Shown one piece after another: positions 1 through 7,341 of a stretch of 10,893 nucleotides of DNA. The notes under the pieces are model-generated. The model worked only from the letters and a program-made list of their open reading frames with translations. It made no database searches and had not been told where the DNA came from. The DNA is taken from assembly GCA_003024985.2 (NCBI GenBank), contig PXIH01S0003389.1, one strand, 5' to 3'. Each line of letters starts with the position of its first letter. Positions within the stretch are counted from its first letter, which is position 1. A program made the position numbers and the translations under genes. The stretch comes from Euperipatoides rowelli (lineage: Eukaryota; Onychophora; Udeonychophora; Euonychophora; Peripatopsidae).

Positions 1-670
1 CATTTCATACGAAACAGAAACATTTTCATTCAATAGGGAAAATCCAAAAAGATATTGTAAGAGATGGCAATGAAAAAGATTTCTAAGTCTGGTTTGTGAA
101 TTTACCAGACTCATAACTCACACTTATTTTCCTTCTCTTTGCATGCTATCTAAAACTTAAAAATGGAAAAAAATGTATCAAAGTGAAGACTAAGAAGAAT
201 TCATTGCTCCCTTAACATTAATCAATGTCAAAAATTGTACAAGAACAAGAGAAAAAAATATGATCTCACACTCTACTTATGTGCAAGGTAGAGTGCTACC
301 TCGCATCGCACATAGTGTATGTACATTAAAAACATATAAGCCCACATTATGTGGGTAACTTTGTAAAAGAATTAATCTTGTGTTGTAGAATGCATAATTC
401 AAACTTGAATATTTAAAAAAGGGAATCATCAAAGTTACTCTTTTCAATGTTATTAATAATTAACATAAATGTTGAAAAGTATAAAAAAAATGTTGATTAA
501 ATTTTAAGGCTCTGTTGTGAGCGTCTAGCTAAAACAACAACTTTTTAAAAAAAAAAGAAAAGAAAAAATTGTAAACTAGCCTAATAAATTACATAAGCAA
601 AAGATGATTAGGTAGAAGAAAGTAACAAGTTTTGATTGTTTCCACGGTTTAATGCCAAGATAATTTCAAA

Positions 671-695
671 ATATTAAGAATTTCATTCTTAATAT
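671..695. repeat. Perfect 11-bp hairpin
   Basis: The arms ATATTAAGAAT and ATTCTTAATAT are exact reverse complements around a 3-base loop TTC. The stem is almost wholly A/T. In AT-rich intronic DNA this may be chance or the remnant of a small inverted-repeat element; no target-site duplication was found. Confidence 0.6.
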
Positions 696-1580
696 CTTGT
701 GTTGATTCTCATCCACTTAGTGCTGCAGGTATATCAATGTTCTGAGAAAAAGGTATGACCTATTCAAAGGGCCTTAAACAAAATGCATTCCATTCCTACC
801 AAAAGTGATCAGTGTGCTTTACAAATCAATCACCTGTTGGGCATGAATAAGTAGCAAGTTATTTAAAATGATGACATTTATTTTACTGGATCACTTCTTG
901 ACTTGATGGAATCAAGTAGTTAAATTAATGTTGATCAACAGCTTAGCAATGTCAATGACAACCATTTAGTAAATTTATCCCAGATAGAAATAACTTGATA
1001 TATTATTGTATAAAACTTATAACATAATAACAATGTACAAATTATTCTATATAAAAAATAATAATTATTCTATATCAAAATGTACCACTGGTTATTACAA
1101 AGGCTATAATGGGAAATAGAAAAATCAAAGACTTAGCCCAGAAAATAACCAAATATTGCCCGCATAAAGTTCAAATGAATCTTAAAAAATAAGGAGAGAA
1201 TACATTTTTTAGGATTATAAATGCAAAATAATAATTGTAAATGCAGTTACAATCTCACTGGACTATAGTCTGTTGTTTTCCGGCATATTTGTATTTGTTA
1301 ATAAAAATTGTTTAAAAGTTTAAGTAGCAATAAAGTTCTAATATTGTTACCAAATTTAGACAACAAATGAAATAGCTAGATTTAGGATAAATTTTAACTT
1401 AAATAAACAACTAAAAATATAGAGTTGCTATCAGTATACTCAAGTTATCCATGAATCTTTTTTTTTCTAAGCCTACATAAAAAACAATGTTTGTTTTGTA
1501 TAGCATTATTAATCTGAACATTCTTAAAAATTGAATCAAAGCAAAAGGTAAAAAAAATGACTCCCTAGAATGCTCTATAA

Positions 1581-1662
1581 CAGTTTCCTAAAGTGTGCAA
1601 AAAAGCTCCCTGGGAAGGGGGGCTGGAACGATCAAGGGGGGCGTTAGTAGCCTCAGGTATAA
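1581..1662 (+). mobile_element. hAT-like terminal fragment
   Basis: CAGTTTCCTAAAGTGTGC followed by a tract rich in G runs, then GGGGGGCGTTAGTAGCC, resembles the ends of short non-autonomous hAT elements, which often begin CAG...TTCCCAAA. The piece stands out from its AT-rich surroundings by its G content. The flanks share only TATAA (CTCTATAA before, AGGTATAA after), so the target-site duplication is not established. An undetermined base sits at 1663. It could be a decayed solo end rather than a whole element. Confidence 0.4.
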
Positions 1663-1951
1663 NAAAAAACATGTTTTTTTAAAACATATAATAAAAGAAA
1701 CAGGGATATTAATTTATTTTGATCAATTATAATTTATCAGTATGATAAATGATTGTTGCCACCATAAGTCTCCTGATTTGGAATCGTATTATTTTAATCC
1801 TCCTCCTTTGAAATATTGATCTAGAGAAAATATCTAAATACAGAATTGCCGATTTATTTAATTACAGGTAATTAAATTGTTAAGCAGATGCTTTAATTCA
1901 AATTGGCTATCAATTATTGAAGTCAAGTCTGGCAAGCAAGCTTAAAATGAT

Positions 1952-1987
1952 TATCAGTAGGATAGTGTAAACACTACCCTACTGATA
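1952..1987. repeat. 17-bp near-perfect hairpin
   Basis: The arms at 1952-1968 and 1971-1987 are reverse complements at 16 of 17 positions, and the one mismatch is a G-T wobble. The loop is AA. The perfect 12-bp palindrome GTACCATGGTAC follows 25 bases later at 2013-2024. Such a short loop does not fit a microRNA precursor; a cruciform-forming repeat or a fragment of an inverted-repeat transposon is more likely. Confidence 0.65.
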
Positions 1988-2612
1988 CAAGTTGTCAGAT
2001 AGTAATTGTTGGGTACCATGGTACATATTCTATGTAATAATTATTGCAGCTTATTATTTGGTTTAATCAAATCATTAACAGGAATCGTGGAATGTTCAAT
2101 TTAATTGTGGATTTTAGTTACAAATATGTATAACTGGCAGTTAAATTGTTTTAATATAAATTTGGAATCCAGGACAGTAACTAGATTCGTAAAATTATCA
2201 ATAAAAGACCACAAAGATGTACAGTATAGACCTACTAATAACAAATGGCTTACCGTAGCCTATTTAATATAAAACGTGTCAATTGATGTGTTAATAGTTT
2301 TGGCCACAAACCACATTAGTAGACAGTACATATTTCTTATTGCACAATAAACGGAAATTTTAATATGCAAATATTCTTAACTCAAACTTATAATTAACAT
2401 ATTGATTTTAAAACTGACTTCTCAAATACAGAATGTCAACTTAGGCTAAAACTCTAGAAATTTAAATGCCATTTCCGCAAAGCGATTAATTACTTAACAA
2501 TTTTACTTAGGCTAAGTCAACATAAGGTAGGCTACTAAACGTTGTATAGCACGTTTCTGAAAATAAATGCATACATGTTGATTATTTACAATTAATTAAT
2601 TTTTTTACGTAC

Positions 2613-2713
2613 CTATTTGCATTGTATGTATAGAGTGCAAAATGCCTCCACTCTACTATATTTTTATCCCCTGCTTCATGCAGAGAAATATCCTCGCTTT
2701 CTTCATCCGCCAT
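2613..2713 (-). CDS. First coding exon of unrecognised gene B
   Basis: On the minus strand an ATG in the context ACCAAAATGGCGGATG (a strong Kozak match) opens 33 full codons plus two bases. The frame then meets a consensus donor, AG|GTACGT, at 2613/2612, leaving a phase-2 intron. The predicted amino terminus is acidic (MADEESEDISLHEAGDK) and then becomes mixed and aromatic (WRHFALYTYNANR). There is no signal peptide or membrane segment, so a cytosolic or nuclear protein is likely. The exon is markedly less AT-rich than its flanks. I do not recognise the protein. The remaining exons would lie at lower coordinates, and no second exon was found before base 1. The start is supported by Kozak context, the composition shift and the donor; there is no transcript evidence. 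Confidence 0.6.
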
Positions 2714-2735
2714 TTTGGTATCTGATCATGTGATT
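2702..2735 (-). promoter_or_regulatory. Start-site region with YY1-like motif and E-box-like element
   Basis: The start codon of the first exon of gene B is embedded in AAAATGGCGGAT, which matches the core of the animal YY1 site (AANATGGCGGC) at most positions. YY1 sites overlapping the start codon are known in several animal genes. Just upstream is TCACATGATC, which contains the E-box CACATG. No TATA box is evident close by because the whole upstream stretch is A/T. The motif match is seen; its function is inferred, and ATGGCGGA can also arise simply as a coding start. Confidence 0.3.
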
Positions 2736-2969
2736 CAATTTAATAAAATATTAAAACAAGGAAAAATATTAAATAGAAATTAATATCTTGCTTAATCGGC
2801 TAACAAGTTTTTTAAAATTTGATGATGTAAACATATTACCATTCAAGATATTGTTAAGGCTTAAAACTACTAAAATCAATATCAATAGATGGCAACTGCT
2901 CAAGCAGACGATTTTATATACGTCAGAAATACTCTGTGAATTGAAGTTACTCTAGACGACCACCTTCAG
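2714..2969 (-). other. Region upstream of gene B, possibly promoter and 5' UTR
   Basis: This is AT-rich DNA between the first exon of gene B and the first hAT insertion. On the minus strand it carries pyrimidine-rich and AATATT runs but no clear core promoter element. Its far end (2962-2969, ACCTTCAG) is the left target-site duplication of the next element. At 2947-2949 is a TAA in the frame of a possible terminal exon of the gene upstream (see findings). Confidence 0.4.
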
Positions 2970-3611
2970 CAGGAATGTCGCTAAGGGGGGGTGGGGGAAA
3001 CTTCCCCCTCCAACTTTGACTGAAAAAAGTAAAAAATTGGGGAAATTTTGTTTTAGCAGTTGGGAAAACCACAGTTGAAGGAGAAGAAAGAACTGCGTTG
3101 GGAATTGCTAATTTTTTAGTAATATTGCTGCGAAGTTTGATAGCCAGACGCTAGTATCAGAGTTGGGAAATTTCTCATTATGTTTATTGATTAATTTGAT
3201 TGATAATGTTAACGTAAAAAAATAATACCCCCGTTGCAGGAAAATTAAAGGGCCCCTTGACAAAGTTTGATTTCATAAGTTTTTTTTTTTTGTCTGGAAA
3301 TTTACAGTGATATCTGGTGTTTTTTTTTGTTATTATTTTGTCAATAGACAGTAGGAGCACCGAGCACAAAAAAAAAAACATCGAGATATCACTGTAATTT
3401 GGTCGACAAAATATTTTTTTGTCAAGGGGATTGACCAACATTAAGACATCAAAATTTCAAGACAACAAAAACAAATAATGTATTTTTTGGCTGGGCCCCC
3501 TGATGGTCAGGGCCCTTCAGCCTGTGGGGTTTGGACTTTGTCGCCCATATAGACACGTCCCTGATTTCTTCCACTCCAATAATATTCTCTAGCTACCGCA
3601 CTGAGCCACTG
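2970..3611. mobile_element. Non-autonomous hAT-type MITE, 642 bp
   Basis: Exact 8-bp direct repeats ACCTTCAG flank the element at 2962-2969 and 3612-3619; because CAG follows each copy, the shared string is 11 bp. Ends: left CAGGAATGTCGCTAAGG; right, read inward on the minus strand, CAGTGGCTCAGTGCGG. Both start CAG, but the terminal repeats have diverged. An 8-bp duplication with CAG ends fits the hAT superfamily. There is no transposase; the interior holds a long imperfect inverted repeat (3253-3429) and a GGGCC/GGCCC hairpin near 3493-3515. It lies between gene A and gene B, within 260 bp of the start codon of gene B, so it may carry or disturb regulatory sequence. The minus-strand open frame at 3184-3441 lies in its low-complexity interior and is not a gene. 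Confidence 0.8.
3253..3429. repeat. Imperfect long inverted repeat inside the 642-bp MITE
   Basis: The outer arms CCCCTTGAC (3253-3261) and GTCAAGGGG (3421-3429) and the inner arms TTACAGTGATATCT (3302-3315) and AGATATCACTGTAA (3384-3397) are exact reverse complements. T-rich and A-rich runs pair loosely between them. The transcript could fold into one long hairpin. This may be the core of the element or a smaller inverted-repeat element nested in it. Confidence 0.7.
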
Positions 3612-3675
3612 ACCTTCAGCAGAAAGATGTCTTTGTAATATATTTAGGTTGCGATTCCAAAAAGCTGATTCTAAG

Positions 3676-4118
3676 CAGTGGTGTCCCAAGGAGGTGTGCC
3701 CTCACTGGGTGCCACCATAGGAGAGAGTACCACCCAACAAAAAAAAATTTTTTTGGGGGGGGAGGTCTGCAAATAAACTCCTCTGCTCCTATAATGTTGT
3801 CATTAATTTATTTCATTATTTTTTTCCCCCTGTGATGCTGAATAGGTCATACAATAGAACCAGTGTAGCGTTAAAGTGAAATTTAAAGTTTAAAAGTCAT
3901 AACAGCAAAAAAAAAAAAGCTAAATCAAATCAGACATCATTCTAGTCAAGCAAAACAAAAAAAAACTTATCAAAATATCTGCAACAAAAATATAAATAAG
4001 GTGCCCCGGGTACCAAAATGTCATGGTACGGCACTGAATGAGGTCCATGGGGCTGGGGGGGGGGGGGTGACATCATGAGTTATTGCACCGGGTGACACCA
4101 ACCCTAGTGATGCCACTG
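3676..4118. mobile_element. Non-autonomous hAT-type MITE, 443 bp
   Basis: It is flanked by the exact 8-bp duplication ATTCTAAG at 3668-3675 and 4119-4126. Terminal inverted repeats are CAGTGGTGTC on the left and GATGCCACTG on the right (8 of 10 match when one is reversed). Subterminal sequence is G/C-rich, with GGGTGCCACC on the left and GGGTGACACC on the right also mirroring each other. The interior is poly-A rich, with a G run near 4058-4067 and a hairpin GTGCC...GTACC/GGTAC...GGCAC near 3999-4033. No transposase is present, so it would depend on a hAT enzyme encoded elsewhere. The intact duplication implies a fairly recent or well-preserved insertion. Confidence 0.88.
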
Positions 4119-4141
4119 ATTCTAAGATGGGCACCATACCA

Positions 4142-4638
4142 GTTATTGTCTAATTTCTTACTAATGTTAAACAATGTTATTTGGAGTCAGTGGTAAATCT
4201 AGGCATTTTTGTTGGAGAGAAGGGGGGGGGGGGTGACAAAGATGGTTTCTACCACCCCCTAATTTCTGCTGTTCTCCCCTGACCAAAATTTTGATAAGCT
4301 TTTTTTTTTGGTTGTGTGGACATTTTGATAACCATTAATCGTTATTTCATGCTCAAGATGGATAACTTGGCGCCCTTGACCACACGTTTATTTCCTAATA
4401 TCAAATTAATACAGTACCATATATAGTGTATATTTTTTACCGCAAGGTCAATGTTGCTGCCCCCAGATGTGACACCAGGGACAGTTGCCCTCCCCCCTAG
4501 ATCCGACACTGGTTGGAGTAAGGCAGGGTAAAGATTAGGAATGTAAAAAAAAAAAAAGCTTTTATTGTGTAATTTCTCATTTAATGTTGAACTTCATTAG
4601 TTGGAATTAGGTTCAGGTTAGGAATGTAAAAAAAATGG
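4142..4638. repeat. Ancestral ~80-bp tandem duplication split by a MITE
   Basis: Copy 1 (about 4143-4187 continued at 4520-4551) and copy 2 (about 4561-4638) share, in order, TTATTGT-TAATTTCT, TAATGTT-AAC, TTTGGAGT/GTTGGAAT, AGG-CAGG, and TTAGGAATGTAAAAAAA. The hAT element at 4188-4511 interrupts copy 1. Removing it restores colinearity with copy 2 apart from small indels. The duplication is therefore older than the insertion. It lies in the presumed gene A intron just downstream of the donor at 4646. Confidence 0.7.
4188..4511. mobile_element. Non-autonomous hAT-type MITE, 324 bp
   Basis: Target-site duplication TTTGGAGT at 4180-4187 and GTTGGAGT at 4512-4519, identical at 7 of 8 positions. 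Ends CAGTGGTAAATCTAGG on the left and CCTAGATCCGACACTG on the right; reversed, the right end reads CAGTGTCGGATCTAGG, so the TIRs match over most of 16 bp. The ends resemble those of the neighbouring 443-bp element (CAGTGG), suggesting related families mobilised by the same kind of transposase. The interior has a G run near 4224-4233 and T-rich stretches. There is no coding capacity. Confidence 0.83.
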
Positions 4639-4646
4639 TAACTTAC

Positions 4647-4810
4647 TTCTGGTATGGCCATCTTGCAATCAGCTATTCCAAAGTGTATTAGCATAGTGGA
4701 GCATATGGTGACAGGATCAGGATTTGTCCCACACGCAATAATGTAATTTTGACACAAAGTTTTGTTGCTTTTTATTTCAACTTTTGTGGTAGTTGTATTG
4801 AATTTTTTTC
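4647..4810 (-). CDS. Internal exon of unrecognised gene A
   Basis: On the minus strand the segment begins after an acceptor (AACAATTACAG at 4811) and ends at the consensus donor CCAGAA|GTAAGT (4647/4646). The 164 bases read as two leading bases plus 54 codons with no stop, although many A-rich codons would make stops likely in other frames. The peptide starts with a polar Thr/Lys/Asn run (KKFNTTTTKVEIKSNK) and becomes hydrophobic and cysteine-containing (CQNYIIACGTNPDPVTIC, then FGIADCKMAIPE). Four cysteines may form disulphides or bind metal, but no family is recognised. It starts after a phase-1 intron and ends in phase 0. The composition shift and the paired splice sites are the main support. 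Confidence 0.55.
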
Positions 4811-4811
4811 C

Positions 4812-5479
4812 TGTAATTGTTATCCTAATTAAAATGATAAATTATGTATATTTATTTATGGGTTAAAAGTCTTATTTGGACTTATTTCTTGTATTATAAA
4901 ATAAAAGATAAATTTAAAAAAAAAGCGTAATGAAAGCTCCACTAGTTCACCATGGATATAGGGCCAATAATTCTGCCTCATCAACCAATCAGATATGAGC
5001 ACCCACAGTGCATTGCAACAATGGTATGACATCACTCAACAATGCTTTTATCCACAATACATTGTGAGATGGGTTTGTTTACCTCTTATGATGTCATATT
5101 CGGGAATATTCAGCCATTTCCATGAGGGGTGTGACTTATTCACATATAATTAGCATATTTTTGTATATATTTGCATAAATAAAATAATTTGTGATATCAC
5201 AGAAATTGCTAAACATTTTTGAAGATTTCAGAATGTGATGCCAGCTCATTTGCATATCCAAAGTTTTTCAAAGGGGAAGGGGAGGCTTTGGAAATCTTTG
5301 GGGATAATACCCAGAATGCTTCAAGAATCATTTCAAATGCATTTTGGTAATTTTGAAAAAACAAGATAGGGGCAAATTTTTTTTTTTCATTAATTAATTC
5401 TGGGTAATATGAACTATATATACAGTAAAGCCATTTGTATATGCAGAATAATGCACAATCGACTTGGAACATTTTTCAA
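4812..5479. other. Gene-free AT-rich stretch, probably intron of gene A
   Basis: No exon is visible on either strand. The part from about 4930 to 5300 has a more even composition (for example CACCATGGATATAGGGCC and ACCAATCAGATATGAGC) and contains several ATGACATC/TGATGTCA-like words, so it may be the unrecognised left part of the repeat that continues into the array at 5480. The 87-codon minus-strand open frame at 5209-5472 has low-complexity, non-conserved-looking content and no splice context, and is not called. Confidence 0.4.
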
Positions 5480-5975
5480 TTTTATAATTTTCCTATTTTT
5501 ACCAAAGCACCACACCCACCTCTGATGAGCTAGGATCTTCATCTTCCAATGTTATATTAGACCTGCCATTACACCTGTTGACTTTCAGCCAAATAAAGAT
5601 TGTATGTGTGTGCAGATCGATGTACAAAACTTCATTTTATTTTATAATTTTCCAACTTTCGTTGAAGTGCCCTGACCACCTGTGATGTTATGGAGCCTTC
5701 ATCTTCGGATGTTATATTAGACGTGATTTAATACTTACCAATTTTGAAACCATTGTGAAGTCATTAAGGTGCACATATTGCTGTACAGTATGTACAACTT
5801 AACTTTTTTTAGATTTTCATAATTTTTCGAATTTTGCCGAAGTTCCCGACCACCTATGATGACATATGCAGATCACACTGATTTTGAACTAGATACGAGA
5901 TCATTAAGGTGCACAGATCAATGTGTGAAATACTAATTTTTTAATTTTTATAATTTCCTACTTTTGACGAAGTGT
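5480..5975. repeat. Diverged tandem array, 3 units plus a partial unit
   Basis: Units begin at about 5480, 5640, 5814 and 5946, giving spacings of about 160, 174 and 132 bp and a final fragment of about 30 bp. Each starts TTTTATAATTTTCC or a close variant, then (C)GAAGTGCC-like sequence, then ACCACCT-TGATG. The first two share CTTCATCTTC..ATGTTATATTAGAC, and units 2 and 3 share TCATTAAGGTGCACA followed by AT-TG. The order of shared blocks is constant, which shows tandem duplication followed by divergence and indels. It ends next to an undetermined base (5976). It may be part of a larger transposon beginning near 4930. Confidence 0.75.
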
Positions 5976-5979
5976 NTTG

Positions 5980-6436
5980 TTTAAACTATTCTTACGAGTT
6001 AAATTTGTATTGATCACTTTATTTTTCAAATAAACACACAAAATGCAAGTTAATATAACGATCAGTGGTCAAGTTAGCCGACAGGTCCATCACTTTAATT
6101 CCATTTTTTTTTTTCAAAACATTTAATTGATTTATAAAATTTTTACTATCAGGTGGCCTAATAAATTATTTAAAATCGTATAGGAATAAATTTATACACC
6201 AGATGATTTTTAATGTTATTCATGATATTTATTATTGTCCTTCATTGTCTTAATTTTATGTGTGTAGTGCAAATGTGACTATGGTTTATTTTAAAAAATA
6301 ATTTTATAATTTCAAGCGTTAATATATCTTATTTAGATCATCATCTTTCTTTACTATGTTGTAGGACATAGGTAAAAATACAGATATATAAAAACGTAAA
6401 TTCATCACTGAATCTTTCTGTTTGTTCGCTTAAAGA
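5980..6436. other. Gene-free AT-rich stretch
   Basis: The sequence is A/T-rich with long T and A runs. No open frame with splice context, RNA gene or repeat structure was recognised on either strand. By position it would be intron of gene A. Confidence 0.4.
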
Positions 6437-6439
6437 AGG

Positions 6440-6523
6440 TAGATTTCCAAAGGGGGGGGGTGCTCAATAATTTTTTTTTCTGAAAAAGGGGCGGTAAGCC
6501 AAATAAGTTTGGGAAGCTCTGCT
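6440..6523 (-). mobile_element. Short hAT-like fragment
   Basis: Read on the minus strand it starts CAGAGCTTCCCAAACTTATTT and continues to a C run, a typical hAT end (compare CAG..TTCCCAAACTTTTT ends seen in many animal hAT families). The other side, TAGATTTCCAAAGGGG on the plus strand, mirrors it loosely, so the piece may be an internally deleted element of about 85 bp. The flanks CTTAAAGA and CTTTATAC are not convincing duplications. It is followed by a small ACTAATATAT-type direct repeat at 6528-6553. Confidence 0.5.
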
Positions 6524-6701
6524 TTATACTAATATATACTAATATATATACTAATGGACAGAGCATGAATATTGACTAGACATCTACAGCTCCAAATGAA
6601 TCAGCATAAAAAAATATCGGATGAAATTAAAAAAAAAAGGAAACCAACGATTTTAAAATCAGGAGTAATAATTTAAAATTTCAAAATATTTTTACACTTA
6701 C

Positions 6702-6827
6702 AACAATTCAGTGGTGGCTACATTACTACTGCCACAGTAAACAGTTCCACGGGATAATCGCTTGGCAATAAACGTTCTTAATTCAGTTTCATCTTCAGCA
6801 TTTAAATCTGTAGCAACAATAGATAAG
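6702..6827 (-). CDS. Internal exon of unrecognised gene A
   Basis: On the minus strand a good acceptor (ATTTCATTTCAG, ending at 6828) leads into 126 bases ending at a perfect donor, TT|GTAAGT (6702/6701). The single open frame gives 41 whole codons with split codons at each end; both introns are phase 2, so the exon could be skipped or included without shifting the frame. The peptide runs VATDLNAEDETELRTFIAKR, then LSRGTVYCGSSNVATTELL. It looks like a soluble protein helix followed by a small-residue loop. No family is recognised. Codon content is mixed and more G/C-rich than the flanks, supporting selection. It should belong to the same gene as 4647-4810, but the phases differ, so another exon must lie between. 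Confidence 0.6.
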
Positions 6828-6829
6828 CT

Positions 6830-7338
6830 GAAATGAAATAAAGAACCAAAATTTACAACTTTATTATTAGAAAAGAATAAACAAAATAAGTACAGGCAAG
6901 ATAGTTTTACATAAATATAAATGTTTCAACACACTTTATAAAGTGTATGTTTAAATGGGTTTTGTCAAAGGGAGTAAATTTGAAGATTCTATTGTAATTA
7001 GCAATGGACTCTTACCCCCAGGGCTTCCTCAATGGCAGAATACTAATTTTGTATATTCATTTAATTTTGTTACATTTTTAATGTATTAATATCAATTTTT
7101 GGGTTGTTTTTTTGTCAGCAAGATTGAATTCATCTTATAAGTCATTTATGTTTTGAAACATTGTTAAAGGCATCAAACATAGGAATAATGTATAAAAATA
7201 AAATAGGAAAATAATCTCTTGTTAAAAGCTTAGACATCATATTTTATAGCAATAAAATTTTCAGGCGTTCCAACTAACTGTCATTAAGGTGAAATCCTTA
7301 TACATCTGCTATATTATTTTTAGATAATTTTCTACTCA
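6830..7338. other. Gene-free AT-rich stretch
   Basis: Presumed intron upstream of the exon at 6702-6827. A 27-base minus-strand segment at 7018-7044 ends at a good donor (GGGG|GTAAGAG) and is open, but its acceptor is poor, so it is not called. Nothing else was seen. Confidence 0.4.
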
Positions 7339-7341
7339 TTA

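Larger units (their letters stand above)
1..2612 (-). other. Presumed first intron of gene B
   Basis: This AT-rich stretch lies downstream, on the minus strand, of the first exon that ends at 2613, so it should be intron unless a small exon was missed. I scanned the minus strand for acceptor plus open frame plus donor and found nothing convincing. A polypyrimidine acceptor at about 745 (TTTTTCTCAG) leads into an open run of only about 10 codons. The stretch also holds several short inverted repeats: CACTCTAC/GTAGAGTG near 272-299, CCCACA/TGTGGG near 341-355, and the hairpins listed separately. A hAT-like fragment lies at about 1581-1662. Intron status is inferred from gene B, not seen directly. 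Confidence 0.45.

Noticed and set aside
712-745. Possible short terminal exon of gene B after TTTTTCTCAG
   Set aside because: The acceptor is good, but only about 10 codons are open in one frame and its phase does not match the phase-2 intron of the first exon.
3184-3441. 85-codon minus-strand open frame
   Set aside because: It lies wholly inside the 642-bp hAT MITE, is made of poly-A/T runs and one arm of an inverted repeat, and has no splice or start context.
5209-5472. 87-codon minus-strand open frame
   Set aside because: Low complexity with A/T-driven codons, no splice sites at its edges, and located in probable repeat sequence next to the tandem array.
1581-6523. The two outer hAT-like ends as the termini of one 5-kb autonomous element
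   Set aside because: The flanking octamers do not match, the ends differ in sequence, no transposase lies between them, and host exons and three complete MITEs occupy the interval.
7018-7044. Possible nine-codon minus-strand microexon ending GGGG|GTAAGAG
   Set aside because: The acceptor (AAAATTAG) has no pyrimidine tract, and such a short segment cannot be supported without transcripts.
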